Origin: Anaerolineales bacterium UBA3940
GTDB lineage: Bacteria; Chloroflexota; Anaerolineae; Aggregatilineales; UBA3940
Reading direction: 5' to 3'
Length of the DNA: 29,935 bases
Assembly: GCA_002385675.1 (NCBI GenBank)
Contig: DGDY01000324.1
Location: 1 to 29,935 of the forward strand
This document shows positions 1 to 7,910 of the stretch, in pieces (position 1 is the stretch's first letter; the number at the start of each line of letters is the position of its first letter). Under the pieces are notes generated by a model. It saw nothing but the letters and a program-made list of their open reading frames with translations. It was not told the DNA's origin and searched no databases. The translations under genes were made by a program, and so were the position numbers.

Positions 1-195
1 GTTCACGCGGATGATGTGCTCAACCAGGTCATCCACATTGTGCCGGGAGGCGTCCGTGTAGACGACCAGATTGTGCGAGCGCGCCTGTACGATGGGCTTC
101 TCGCCTAGCGCCTCCGAGGACCACAGCGCCCGCAGTTCGTCGCGGATGGCCGTCAGGCCCACCCGCTTGACCTCTGTGCGCACAACTTCAGTCAC
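1..195 (-). CDS. opcA: Glucose-6-phosphate dehydrogenase assembly protein OpcA, N-terminal fragment
   Basis: Sixty-five codons of an open frame run off the left edge. The start is a GTG at 195-193, with AGGAGG overlapping the zwf stop codon 7 nt upstream, so the gene is translated directly after zwf. The visible protein has the helix ELRALWSS followed by the strand ARSHNLVVYTD and a helix beginning DDLVEHIIRV. That order matches the N terminus of OpcA as I know it, a protein needed for assembly and activity of glucose-6-phosphate dehydrogenase in cyanobacteria and actinobacteria. The position just after zwf is the usual one. The identity rests on this short segment plus context. The rest of the gene lies outside the window. 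Confidence 0.72.
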   Translation of the reverse strand, partial: MTEVVRTEVKRVGLTAIRDELRALWSSEALGEKPIVQARSHNLVVYTDASRHNVDDLVEHIIRVN

Positions 196-204
196 AGCAG
201 CCTC

Positions 205-1746
205 CTACAGCCGTCGCCAGCGACGCCCATCGCGCTTGAGCAGCGCGTCGGCGCCTGCCGGTCCCCACGTGCCCGCCTCGTAGGTTTCCAGCGGCGGCGC
301 GTGCTCGCCGCCCTCCCACTCCGCGAGGATCGGATCGACGAGCCGCCAGGCCCACTCGATCTCGTCGCGCCGGGCGAACAGCGTCGCGTCGCCCGCGATG
401 GCGTCCAGCAGCAGACGCTCGTAGGCGTCAGGCGGATTGACGACGCCAAACGCCGTGCCATAGCGAAAGTCCATCGTGACCGCGCGGCGCTCAAGCCCCT
501 GTCCCGGCAGCTTTGACTCGAAGCGCAGCGAGATGCCTTCATCCGGCTGGATGCGCAGCGCCAGCACGTTCGTGTGCAGGTGTCCGTCCTTGCCCTGCCC
601 GAACAGCAGGTGCGGCGGCTCCTTGAAGTGGATGGACACCTCCGTCACGCGCGTCGGGAGGCGCTTCCCGGAGCGCAGGTAGAAGGGCACGCCCTGCCAG
701 CGCCAGTTATCGACATACCACTTGATCGCTGCGTATGTCGCCGTGTCGGAGTCCCGCGGGATGCCCTCAAGCTCGGTGTAGCCCGGCACCCGCTCCCCGT
801 TGATCGTCCCGGCGGTGTACTGCCCGCGCACCGTCTGCGCGGCGACCTGTGCCCCCTCGATGGGACGAGCCGCCCGCAGCACTTTGACCTTTTCGTCGCG
901 GATGGCCCCCGCCTCGTAGGCGACGGGCGGCTCCATCGCGATAAGCGTCAAAAGCTGCAGCAGGTGGTTCTGCACGATATCGCGGATCACACCCGCCTCG
1001 TCGTAGAACTCCTCACGGTCCTCAGCGCCCGACGGTTCGACCACGCTGATCTGTACATGGTCCACGTAGCGCCGGTTCCAGATTGGCTCGAAGATCGTGT
1101 TGGCAAAGCGCACGACGAGGATGTTCTGCACCGTCTCCTTGCCGAGGTAGTGGTCGATGCGATAGACCTGCTCCTCGTCGAAGACGCTGTTGACGGTGTC
1201 GTTCAGCGCATGGGCTGAGTCCAGGTCATGCCCGAACGGCTTCTCGATTACGATGCGCCGCCAGACGCCCTCCTGGTGAGCCATGTTGGCCGCGTCAATG
1301 TTCAGGATGATGTCGTCAAACCACGAGGGTGGCGCAGCCAGATAGTAGAGCCGGTTATCCGGCATCTGCCACTCCTCGGCCAGATCGCGCAGGAACCGGT
1401 CGAGGCGGCAGTAGCCTTCCGCCTCGTTGAAGTTGCCCTGCACGTAGTAGAGGTGCTGGGCGAAGTTCTCCCATACATGGCGCCCATCCGCGTCGGGATC
1501 GTAGCGGCTGTTTTCCTTGATCGACTGGTACAGCCAGTCGCGGAACCGCTCGTGGCTCCAGTCGCGCCGCGCATAGCCGACAATGTTGAACGCCGGCGGA
1601 AGCTCCCCCTCGACCGCCTGGCTGAACAGCGCCGGAACCAGTTTGCGCGCAGTTAGATCACCCGTCGCGCCAAAGATGACAACAGAAGTCGGATCAAGGG
1701 TACGCCCAACCCTCAACCCATCACGCAGAGGGTTTTCGGTGAACAT
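205..1746 (-). CDS. zwf: Glucose-6-phosphate 1-dehydrogenase
   Basis: This enzyme oxidises glucose 6-phosphate to 6-phosphogluconolactone with NADP, the entry step of the oxidative pentose phosphate pathway in the cytoplasm. The 513 residues match the usual family length. The dinucleotide-binding Rossmann motif GATGDL is at residues 26-31, followed by RK in ARKLVPAL. EKPFG (168-172) and the substrate-binding signature RIDHYLGKE (196-204) are intact. The ATG at 1746 has GAGGAG about 11 nt upstream. The gene lies between rpiB and opcA on the same strand, giving a compact pentose-phosphate cluster. A 143-nt gap with a hairpin separates it from rpiB, so it may have its own promoter, although I found no convincing one. 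Confidence 0.97.
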   Translation of the reverse strand: MFTENPLRDGLRVGRTLDPTSVVIFGATGDLTARKLVPALFSQAVEGELPPAFNIVGYARRDWSHERFRDWLYQSIKENSRYDPDADGRHVWENFAQHLYYVQGNFNEAEGYCRLDRFLRDLAEEWQMPDNRLYYLAAPPSWFDDIILNIDAANMAHQEGVWRRIVIEKPFGHDLDSAHALNDTVNSVFDEEQVYRIDHYLGKETVQNILVVRFANTIFEPIWNRRYVDHVQISVVEPSGAEDREEFYDEAGVIRDIVQNHLLQLLTLIAMEPPVAYEAGAIRDEKVKVLRAARPIEGAQVAAQTVRGQYTAGTINGERVPGYTELEGIPRDSDTATYAAIKWYVDNWRWQGVPFYLRSGKRLPTRVTEVSIHFKEPPHLLFGQGKDGHLHTNVLALRIQPDEGISLRFESKLPGQGLERRAVTMDFRYGTAFGVVNPPDAYERLLLDAIAGDATLFARRDEIEWAWRLVDPILAEWEGGEHAPPLETYEAGTWGPAGADALLKRDGRRWRRL

Positions 1747-1836
1747 GCGAAACCGCTTCTCCTCACTCTACCTACGCACAGGGTGAGGCACAGCCCTGCA
1801 CGATATATGGTGGTATGCTTACCGGATTTTAGCGAA

Positions 1837-1859
1837 CCGGGCGCTTTTGCAGCGCCCGG
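1837..1859 (-). terminator. Perfect 9-bp hairpin between rpiB and zwf, possible terminator
   Basis: CCGGGCGCT at 1837-1845 pairs exactly with AGCGCCCGG at 1851-1859 around a 5-nt loop. It lies about 30 nt past the rpiB stop. No run of U follows on either strand, so it may be a weak or factor-dependent terminator, or an mRNA-stabilising stem after tkt-rpiB. Confidence 0.45.
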
Positions 1860-1889
1860 CTCGATATGATGCTTGTATCACGGCGCGAG

Positions 1890-2351
1890 CTACTTACCTG
1901 ACAGGAACTCGCGCTCGATGGCCTTGATCTTGCCAACGCGTCGGACGTGCCGCTCCTCGTTGCGGCTGAACTCCGCACTCAGAAACGCGTTGACCAGTTC
2001 CTTCGCAACCTCCACGCCGATGATCCGCCCGCCGAGCGTCAGCACGTTCATGTCGTCATGCTCGACGCCCTGCCGCGCGGAGTACGTGTCGTGGCAGATG
2101 GCGGCACGAATGCCGGGGATCTTGTTCGCGGCAATGCTCGCGCCGACCCCGCTGCCGCAGATCAGCACGCCACGCCGCCCCTCGCCGCGCAGCACCTCTT
2201 CGCCAACCGCGCGGGCGAAGTCCGGGTAGTCCACGGCTTCGAGGCTGTCGGTGCCGACGTCGATCACGTCGTACCCCTTCTCCTTGAGGTACGCCTTGAT
2301 GACCTCCTTCAACTCGTACCCGGCGTGGTCCGCTCCGACGACGACTTCCAT
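1890..2351 (-). CDS. rpiB: Ribose-5-phosphate isomerase B
   Basis: This enzyme interconverts ribulose 5-phosphate and ribose 5-phosphate in the non-oxidative pentose phosphate pathway. The 153-residue protein shows the RpiB/LacAB fold. GADHAG is at 6-11 and DYPD at 41-44. [17 protein letters not shown] begins at 61 and carries the catalytic-base cysteine C65. [14 protein letters not shown] includes H87 and H98. A Cys at position 65 places it with the E. coli-like enzymes rather than the mycobacterial type, which uses glutamate. Its ATG (2351-2349) overlaps the tkt stop codon in a TGATG arrangement, so translation is probably coupled to transketolase. Confidence 0.96.
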   Translation of the reverse strand: MEVVVGADHAGYELKEVIKAYLKEKGYDVIDVGTDSLEAVDYPDFARAVGEEVLRGEGRRGVLICGSGVGASIAANKIPGIRAAICHDTYSARQGVEHDDMNVLTLGGRIIGVEVAKELVNAFLSAEFSRNEERHVRRVGKIKAIEREFLSGK

Positions 2352-4381
2352 CAGCTGTTCCTCCCGTTGAGGAGCGCCTTCGCGTGCTCGACCACGTTCT
2401 CAACCGTGAAGCCGTACTCCTTCATCAGGCGGCTGCCCGGTGCGGACGCGCCGAAGCGGTCGATACCGATGATCGCACCGTCCTCGCCGACGTACTTGTG
2501 CCAGCCCAGCGGCGAACCGGCTTCCACGGCCAGGCGCGGCACGTTGCGCGGGATGACCTGCTGCCGGTACGACTCCGGCTGCTCATCGAACAGCTCCCAG
2601 CAGGGCATCGAGACGACCTGCGCCTGCACGCCCTCCCCGGCAAGCTGCTCCGCGGCGCCGAGCGCAAGGTGCACCTCCGACCCGGTCGCAATGATCACGA
2701 TGTCCGGCTCGCCCTCCGCCTCACGCAGGATGTACGCGCCCTGCGCCAGCCCGGACGCCGCCGCGTACTTCGAGCGGTCGATGATCGGAAGGTTCTGGCG
2801 CGTGAGCACAATCGCAGTCGGGCCGTCCTTGTGCAGGATCGCCTGCCGCCAGGCCTCGGCGACCTCGTTGGCATCGGCAGGCCGGATGACGCGCAGCCGG
2901 GGGATCGCCCGCAGGCCGATCAGGTGCTCAACCGGCTGGTGCGTCGGCCCGTCCTCACCCAGCGCGATGCTGTCATGCGTGTAGACGAATATTACGCGCT
3001 GGCGCGACAGCGCCGACAGGCGCACCGGCGGGCGCATGTAGTCGGAGAACACGAGGAACGTCGCGCAGTACGGGATGACGCCGCCGTGATGCGCCATACC
3101 CAGCGACATCGAGCCCATCGCGTGCTCGCGCACGCCGAACTGCAGATTGTGCCCGCCGTGCTCCCAGCCGAACAGCTTGCCGTCTTTCAGCCAGGTGTTG
3201 TTGCTCGGCGCGAGGTCCGCCGAGCCGCCGATGAGATCCGGCAGGTTCTTGAACAGGCCGTTCAGCACCTTGCCGCTGGCCGAGCGGGTCGCAATCGCCC
3301 CATCTTCCGGCTTGAACTCCGGAATGCCCGCATCCCAGTTCTCAGGCAGTTCGCCGTTGATCATGCGCTCAAACTCGGCGGCCTGCTCGGGGTGCTGCTC
3401 GCGGTACCGCTCCAGCAGGTCGTTCCACTCGGCCTCCCACTCCTGCCCGCGCTCGATGGCCTGGCGGTAGTGCTCCAGCACGTCGTCGGGCACGTAGAAG
3501 TCCGGCTCCAGCGGCCAGCCGAGGTTCTCCTTGGTCAGCCTGACCTCTTCCTCGCCGAGCGGCGCGCCGTGAACCTTGCCGGTGTTCGCCATGTTGGGGC
3601 TGCCATAACCAATGACGGTGCGGCAGATGATCAGGCTGGGCTGCTCCAGGTTGCGCTTCGCCAGGTTGATCGCCCCGTCCACCGAGTCGACGTCCATCCC
3701 GTCGATCGGGCCGATAACCTGCCAGCCGTACGCGCGGAAGCGCTCGGCGACATCCTCCTGGAAGGTGACCTGCGTGTCGCCCTCAATACTGATCTGGTTC
3801 GAGTCGTAGAGGTAGATCAGCTTGCCGAGGCGCTGCGTCCCCGCATAGGACGCCGCCTCCGACGACACGCCCTCCATGAGGTCGCCGTCACTCACGATGG
3901 CGTAGGTATAATGATCGACGAGCGGCAGGTCTGACGTGTTGAACTTCTCTGCGAGGAACCGCTCGGCGATAGCCATGCCAACGCCGTTGGCGAAGCCCTG
4001 CCCCAGCGGGCCGGTTGTGACCTCGACGCCGGGCGTGAGGAAGTTCTCAGGGTGCCCTGGCGTGATGCTGCCCCACTGCCGGAACTGCTTCAGATCGTCC
4101 AGCGTCACGTCGTAGCCGGTCAGGTAGAGCATGGCGTACAGCAGCATCGAGCCATGACCGGCGGAAAGGATAAAGCGGTCGCGGTTAAACCAGTTCGGGT
4201 TGCGCGGGTTGTAGCGCATGTGGCGCGTCCACAACACGTAGGCCATAACCGCTGCACCCATTGGCAGGCCGGGATGCCCGGAGTTGGCCTTCTGCACCGC
4301 ATCAACCGCAAGGAAGCGAATGGCATTGATGCTCTTAGCTTCGAGGTCGGTTCGAGCCTGGGTTCGTTCGGATATCGTCAT
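2351..4381 (-). CDS. tkt: Transketolase
   Basis: This thiamine-diphosphate enzyme transfers two-carbon units between sugar phosphates in the non-oxidative pentose phosphate pathway. With the ATG at 4381 it has 676 residues, the normal length. Visible motifs are [11 protein letters not shown] (from about 34), GHGSMLLYA, the ThDP/metal motif DGDLMEG (165-171), [19 protein letters not shown] with the catalytic glutamate, and [17 protein letters not shown] chose the ATG at 4381, with AGAAAGG upstream and a short 4-nt spacing, over an in-frame TTG eight codons earlier that would add only the lysine-rich KKRKKGT. It is the first gene of the tkt-rpiB pair and is divergent from the TetR gene. Confidence 0.97.
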   Translation of the reverse strand: MTISERTQARTDLEAKSINAIRFLAVDAVQKANSGHPGLPMGAAVMAYVLWTRHMRYNPRNPNWFNRDRFILSAGHGSMLLYAMLYLTGYDVTLDDLKQFRQWGSITPGHPENFLTPGVEVTTGPLGQGFANGVGMAIAERFLAEKFNTSDLPLVDHYTYAIVSDGDLMEGVSSEAASYAGTQRLGKLIYLYDSNQISIEGDTQVTFQEDVAERFRAYGWQVIGPIDGMDVDSVDGAINLAKRNLEQPSLIICRTVIGYGSPNMANTGKVHGAPLGEEEVRLTKENLGWPLEPDFYVPDDVLEHYRQAIERGQEWEAEWNDLLERYREQHPEQAAEFERMINGELPENWDAGIPEFKPEDGAIATRSASGKVLNGLFKNLPDLIGGSADLAPSNNTWLKDGKLFGWEHGGHNLQFGVREHAMGSMSLGMAHHGGVIPYCATFLVFSDYMRPPVRLSALSRQRVIFVYTHDSIALGEDGPTHQPVEHLIGLRAIPRLRVIRPADANEVAEAWRQAILHKDGPTAIVLTRQNLPIIDRSKYAAASGLAQGAYILREAEGEPDIVIIATGSEVHLALGAAEQLAGEGVQAQVVSMPCWELFDEQPESYRQQVIPRNVPRLAVEAGSPLGWHKYVGEDGAIIGIDRFGASAPGSRLMKEYGFTVENVVEHAKALLNGRNS

Positions 4382-4419
4382 GGTACCTTTCTTCCGTTTC
4401 TTCAATGATGCGGAACAGC

Positions 4420-4444
4420 ATCGAGAATGGATTATCGAGAATGG
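4420..4444. repeat. Two 11-bp direct repeats upstream of tkt
   Basis: ATCGAGAATGG occurs at 4420-4430 and again at 4434-4444, a 14-bp period. On the minus strand this region holds a possible -10 (GATAAT, 4436-4431) for tkt but no good -35. The repeats sit where a tkt regulator could bind. Function is inferred from position only. Confidence 0.4.
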
Positions 4445-4567
4445 GCTAGAGAAGCATCGTCAGACGCGGGTATCTTTCTAGATTTTAGGGGGCAACCCGC
4501 ATTATGTCCACCGCCTGACAGGTTCCTCACATTTCCCCAAACGCCCGCCGATCGGTGCCCCTTCCCC

Positions 4568-4597
4568 TTGACCAAAACACCCGGTTGCATCTATACT
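4568..4597 (+). promoter_or_regulatory. Promoter of the TetR-acyl-CoA dehydrogenase operon
   Basis: TTGACC (4568-4573) and TATACT (4592-4597) are separated by 18 nt, each one mismatch from the sigma-70 consensus. The predicted transcription start, near 4604, falls inside the palindromic operator at 4601-4620, so repressor binding would block initiation. Confidence 0.72.
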
Positions 4598-4600
4598 GAT

Positions 4601-4620
4601 CCTACCGACCGGTCGGTAGG
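4601..4620. promoter_or_regulatory. Perfect 20-bp palindromic operator for the TetR regulator
   Basis: CCTACCGACCGGTCGGTAGG is an exact 20-bp palindrome 12 bases before the tetR ATG. It begins 3 bases after the -10 box. Size, symmetry and position are those of a TetR-family operator and imply autorepression. From memory, the inner 16 bases fit the consensus reported for Thermus PfmR, TACCGACCGNTNGGTN. PfmR is a TetR-family regulator of phenylacetate/fatty-acid metabolism. This needs checking against the publication. Confidence 0.85.
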
Positions 4621-4632
4621 GAAACGGATATT

Positions 4633-5220
4633 ATGGCGAAAGTCACACGCGAAGACATCATCAACGCCGCCATCCGCCTGTTCAACCAGAGCGGCTATCA
4701 CGCCACTTCGATGCGGGACATTGCACGGGCGGTGAACATCAAGAAACCCAGCCTGTACCACCACTTCGGCAGCAAAGAGGAGATCCTGCTCGCCATCCTG
4801 GAGACGGGCATGAACCAGTTTCTCGCGGACGTGGAGGCCATCGTCGCCTCCGATGCCGACTGCGCAGAGAAGCTGCTTGCCGCCGTGCAGGCCCATGCCC
4901 AACTCATCGCCGAGAACCCGGAGGGCGCCGCCGTCTTCCTGCGCGAGGACCGCGGCCTGGGGGACGAATACCTCGCCGAGTACGTCGCCAAGCGCGATCA
5001 GGTCGAGCGGCTGTTCCGGGCCATCATCCAGCAGGGCGTCGAGGAGGGGGTTTTCCGCGAGACGGACATCGCGATCACTGCACAGGCCGTGCTTGGCGCG
5101 GTCAACTGGATGACCCGCTGGTACCGTCCGCAGGGGCGTCTCACCGCCGCCGAGATCGCCGACATCTTCGGCGACCTCTTCCTGCACGGGCTCAGCCGCT
5201 CCGCCGACGGCTGTTCGTAA
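4633..5220 (+). CDS. TetR-family regulator of acyl-CoA metabolism
   Basis: This 195-residue one-component repressor has an N-terminal helix-turn-helix (about 8-55) with the signature TSMRDIARAVNIKKPSLYHHF followed by GSKEEIL. The all-helical C-terminal ligand domain ends with AVNWMTRWYRP and LTAAEIADIFGDLFLHGL. That ending resembles KstR2/FadR-like TetR proteins, which respond to acyl-CoAs. It starts 12 nt after a perfect palindromic operator and is followed by two acyl-CoA dehydrogenases on the same strand. I therefore infer that it represses itself and the dehydrogenase genes and is released by an acyl-CoA. The ligand is not readable from sequence. The Shine-Dalgarno is weak. Confidence 0.88.
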   Translation: MAKVTREDIINAAIRLFNQSGYHATSMRDIARAVNIKKPSLYHHFGSKEEILLAILETGMNQFLADVEAIVASDADCAEKLLAAVQAHAQLIAENPEGAAVFLREDRGLGDEYLAEYVAKRDQVERLFRAIIQQGVEEGVFRETDIAITAQAVLGAVNWMTRWYRPQGRLTAAEIADIFGDLFLHGLSRSADGCS

Positions 5221-5224
5221 TCGC

Positions 5225-5252
5225 CAGCAGGGCGCCGGACACCGCCCTGCTG
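5225..5252 (+). other. Intercistronic hairpin between tetR and the first acyl-CoA dehydrogenase
   Basis: CAGCAGGGCG (5225-5234) pairs perfectly with CGCCCTGCTG (5243-5252) over an 8-nt loop, starting 4 nt after the tetR stop. No U tract follows. It could lower read-through or set different mRNA stability for tetR and the dehydrogenase genes. Confidence 0.5.
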
Positions 5253-5298
5253 TTGATTGGCATCGGGTTTAACCTTCAGAGAGAGAATGGAGGCTGCG

Positions 5299-6399
5299 AT
5301 GATTGATTTTACGCCCACCGACGAGCAGAAAATGCTCGTCGAGGCGGTCCACCGCTATGCCGAAACGGACGTGCGGAAGGTGGCCCACGAGGCCGACGAG
5401 TCGGGCGAGATGCCGCCCGCCGTCATCAGTAAGGGTTGGGAGCTTGGCCTGCTGCCGGGCCTCATCCCGGAGGAGTACGGCGGCTACAGCGACGGGCAAG
5501 ACGCCGTGACCGGCGTGCTCGCGCTGGAAGAACTGGCCTGGGGGGATCTCGCCGCCACGCTGGAGCTGTGGACCCCTGCGCTGTTTGCCCTCCCCGTGCT
5601 GTTCAGCGGTACCGAGGAGCAGAAGCAGGAGTATCTGCCCCGTTTCTGCGATGCAGACCGCCCGATCATGACGGCGGCACTCGTCGAGCCGCGCATCGCC
5701 TTCGACCCCTGGCGGCCCGAGACGACCGCCTCTCCCGGCGACGGTACGTTCACGCTGAACGGCGAGAAGGCTTACGTCCCGCTTGCCGCCGACGCCGAGG
5801 CCATCCTCGTGTATGCCCGCAACACGGAGACGGGCAGCGTGGACGGCTACATCGTGCCCCGCGACGCCAACGGCCTGACCATCGGCGAGCGCGAGAAGCT
5901 CATGGGCGTCCGCGCGCTGCCCACCTACCGCGTCACGCTCTCCAACGTGCAGGTAGACGCGACCGCCCGCCTCGGCGGGGAGGAAGGCACTCGCTACGCG
6001 ACCATCCTGAACCGCAGCCGCGTCGCGCTCGGCGCGTTGGCAACCGGCGTCGCCCGCGCCTCGATGGAGTATGCCCGTGACTACACGAAGGAGCGCGTGC
6101 AGTTCGGTGTGCCGATTGCCACCAAACAGGCCGTCGCCTTCCGCATCGCCCGCATGGCGACCGAGGTTGATGCGCTGCGCGTGCTGACGTGGGAGGCCGC
6201 ATGGCAGGCCGACCAGGGCTGCGACATCACGCGGGATGCGACGCTCGTCAAGGCGTACGCCACCAAGGCGGCGATGTTCGTGGCGGACAGCGGCGTGCAG
6301 GTGCTCGGCGGCTACGGCTACATCCGCGAGTACCCGGCTGAGCGCTGGCTGCGCAACGCGCGCGGCTTCCACGCCTTCGACGGGCTGGCAATCGTCTGA
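5299..6399 (+). CDS. Acyl-CoA dehydrogenase-like subunit lacking the canonical catalytic Glu
   Basis: This 366-residue acyl-CoA dehydrogenase-fold protein has an N-terminal helical domain, a middle beta domain (NGEKAYVPLA) and a C-terminal helical domain (TKERVQFGVPIATKQAVAF, QVLGGYGYIREYPAERWLR). The ATG at 5299 is preceded by GGAGG at 5-nt spacing, so upstream in-frame starts at 5257 and 5287 are rejected. Two usual signatures are missing. The first is the MTEPxxGSD flavin segment, which here reads ALVEPRIAF. The second is the catalytic glutamate of the IYEGT motif, where the sequence is AFDG with Asp361, five residues before the C terminus. I infer a non-catalytic or weakly active partner of the dehydrogenase that follows 33 nt later, as in heteromeric bacterial acyl-CoA dehydrogenases. 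Confidence 0.87.
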   Translation: MIDFTPTDEQKMLVEAVHRYAETDVRKVAHEADESGEMPPAVISKGWELGLLPGLIPEEYGGYSDGQDAVTGVLALEELAWGDLAATLELWTPALFALPVLFSGTEEQKQEYLPRFCDADRPIMTAALVEPRIAFDPWRPETTASPGDGTFTLNGEKAYVPLAADAEAILVYARNTETGSVDGYIVPRDANGLTIGEREKLMGVRALPTYRVTLSNVQVDATARLGGEEGTRYATILNRSRVALGALATGVARASMEYARDYTKERVQFGVPIATKQAVAFRIARMATEVDALRVLTWEAAWQADQGCDITRDATLVKAYATKAAMFVADSGVQVLGGYGYIREYPAERWLRNARGFHAFDGLAIV

Positions 6400-6431
6400 T
6401 CCGGCATGGGCGAAGAGAGAGGAGACGTGAG

Positions 6432-7715
6432 ATGATCGATTTCAGCTTGCCTGAGCGTATTCAGAACCAGCTTCAGATGGCCGAGTACGTCGCCCGGCAG
6501 GTGATGCGGCCCCATGCCCGCTACCTCGACGAGAACGAGCACGAGCGCCCACACGAATACATTAAGCTGATGTGGCCCATCATGGCCGACATGCAGGCCA
6601 GGTCGCTCGAGCGGGAGCGCCGCAAGGCCGAGGAGGCCGCCTCCGGCAAGGCTCCGGAGCGCAAGAAGGGGCCGAGTTCGTACTTCGTCGGTATGATGCA
6701 CCTTGCCGAAATGCTCGCCTGGGGCGATGTCGGCCAGTACCTCTGCACACCGTCGGCGCTGCTCGGCGGGACGGCAATCGAGGCGGTCGGCACGCTGGAG
6801 CAGAAGGAGCGCTTCCTGTCGCGCTTCGCCGACCCCAACCAGCCACCCGCCTGGGGCGCGATGGCCATGACCGAGCCGGGCGCGGGCTCGGATACTTCCG
6901 CCATCAGCACCACGGCCACACTCGACGAGGAGACGAACGAGTGGGTGCTGAACGGCGAGAAGATTTTCATCACCAACGGCGGGCTTGCGCTGGAGGAGTC
7001 GAACGGGCTGTGCGTCGTCTGGGCGACGGTCGATAAGTCGGCGGGCCGCGCCGGGATGAAGCCCTTTGTCGTCGAGGCAGGCACGCCCGGCGTGAAAGTA
7101 GCCAAGGCGGAGATCAAGCATGGTATCCGCGCCAGCGATACGGTCGCGCTCGTGTTCGACAATTGCCGCATCCCCTATGACAACATCCTCGGCAGCGCCG
7201 AAGTGCGGGACCGCAGCGCCGCGAGCAAAAAGGGCTTCAAGGGTGCGATGAAGACGTTCGACGCCTCGCGGCCCATCGTCGCCGCGACAGCCATCGGCGT
7301 GGCCCGCGCCGCCCTGGAGCTAACCAAAGAGAAGCTCGCCGAGGCGGGGATTGAGATCCGCTACGACGCCCCGCCCCACGAGATGACCGCCATCGAGCGC
7401 GACATTATCGAGATGGAAGCGGAACTCAAGGCAACATGGCTGCTGACGCTGCGCGCCGGCTCGATGATGGACCAGGGCGAGCCGAACGCGCTTGAGTCGA
7501 GCATGTGCAAGGCCAAGGCGGGCGACGCCGGCACGCGCATCGCGCACCGCTGCGTCGAGATCCTCGGCCCGATGGGTTACAGCCGCGAGTGGCTCGTCGA
7601 GAAGCTGGCCCGCGATGCGAAGATTGCGGACCTGTACGAGGGCACGCAGGAGATCAACCTGCTGATCGTGGCGCGGCAAGTGCTTAACTATAGCTCCAGC
7701 GAGCTGCCGGCGTAG
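6432..7715 (+). CDS. Acyl-CoA dehydrogenase, catalytic subunit
   Basis: This FAD enzyme introduces the alpha,beta double bond into an acyl-CoA thioester. The 427 residues contain AMTEPGAGSDTSAI (flavin/substrate segment), NGEKIFITNGG, ASRPIVAATAIGVARAAL, and the C-terminal LYEGTQEIN with catalytic Glu403. The sequence from about 45 to 80 (ARSLERERRKAEEAA, ERKKGPSSY) is a charged insertion in the N-terminal domain. GGAG lies 7 nt before the ATG. It belongs to the tetR operon, is probably the active partner of the preceding subunit, and is probably controlled by the same operator. The substrate is not evident. The nearby HadAB-like dehydratases suggest a beta-oxidation-like route. Confidence 0.92.
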   Translation: MIDFSLPERIQNQLQMAEYVARQVMRPHARYLDENEHERPHEYIKLMWPIMADMQARSLERERRKAEEAASGKAPERKKGPSSYFVGMMHLAEMLAWGDVGQYLCTPSALLGGTAIEAVGTLEQKERFLSRFADPNQPPAWGAMAMTEPGAGSDTSAISTTATLDEETNEWVLNGEKIFITNGGLALEESNGLCVVWATVDKSAGRAGMKPFVVEAGTPGVKVAKAEIKHGIRASDTVALVFDNCRIPYDNILGSAEVRDRSAASKKGFKGAMKTFDASRPIVAATAIGVARAALELTKEKLAEAGIEIRYDAPPHEMTAIERDIIEMEAELKATWLLTLRAGSMMDQGEPNALESSMCKAKAGDAGTRIAHRCVEILGPMGYSREWLVEKLARDAKIADLYEGTQEINLLIVARQVLNYSSSELPA

Positions 7716-7741
7716 GGCTGGCTTCACGCAAGAGGCCGGTA

Positions 7742-7764
7742 GGGGCGGGTCTGAGACCCGCCCC
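7742..7764. repeat. GC-rich perfect palindrome after the acyl-CoA dehydrogenase operon
   Basis: GGGGCGGGTCT (7742-7752) and AGACCCGCCCC (7754-7764) form an 11-bp perfect inverted repeat around one base. It is 26 nt after the dehydrogenase stop, in a convergent intergenic region, so it may terminate in both directions. Similar GGGGCGGGTnnnnnACCCGCCCC palindromes are, from memory, a common dispersed intergenic repeat in Chloroflexota and cyanobacteria. Confidence 0.6.
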
Positions 7765-7795
7765 ATAGCTATCCAGCTAGACGAGCAAGAAATGT

Positions 7796-7843
7796 TGACA
7801 GGTGTGTTGTGGCTGACTTCGCGCCGCCACTTCTCCCCTGTCA
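7796..7843. other. Nested inverted repeat in convergent intergenic region
   Basis: TGACAGG (7796-7802) pairs with CCTGTCA (7837-7843), and GTGGC (7809-7813) pairs with GCCAC (7826-7830) inside it. Together with the palindromes at 7742 and 7873, the 195-nt gap between two convergent operons is almost entirely made of inverted repeats. No ORF was found here. Confidence 0.4.
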
Positions 7844-7872
7844 GAGGGCAGTTTATCTCGCTATGAGCGGGA

Positions 7873-7893
7873 GCCGCGAATAAACTTCGCGGC
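7873..7893 (-). terminator. Hairpin after the dehydratase operon, putative terminator
   Basis: GCCGCGAA (7873-7880) pairs exactly with TTCGCGGC (7886-7893) around TAAAC. It lies 18 nt past the stop of the HadB-like gene read on the minus strand. A strong U run is lacking, so termination is inferred from position. Confidence 0.5.
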
Positions 7894-7910
7894 GTCCCCC
7901 AGATCCCTCT

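Noticed and set aside
2384..3934. A 516-codon plus-strand open frame opposite transketolase
   Set aside because: It is a shadow of the GC-rich tkt gene. The tkt frame has complete catalytic motifs and this frame has none.
4382..4405. TTG start giving transketolase eight more residues
   Set aside because: The added KKRKKGT is not expected in the family. The ATG at 4381 has an AGAAAGG just upstream, formed by these same codons.
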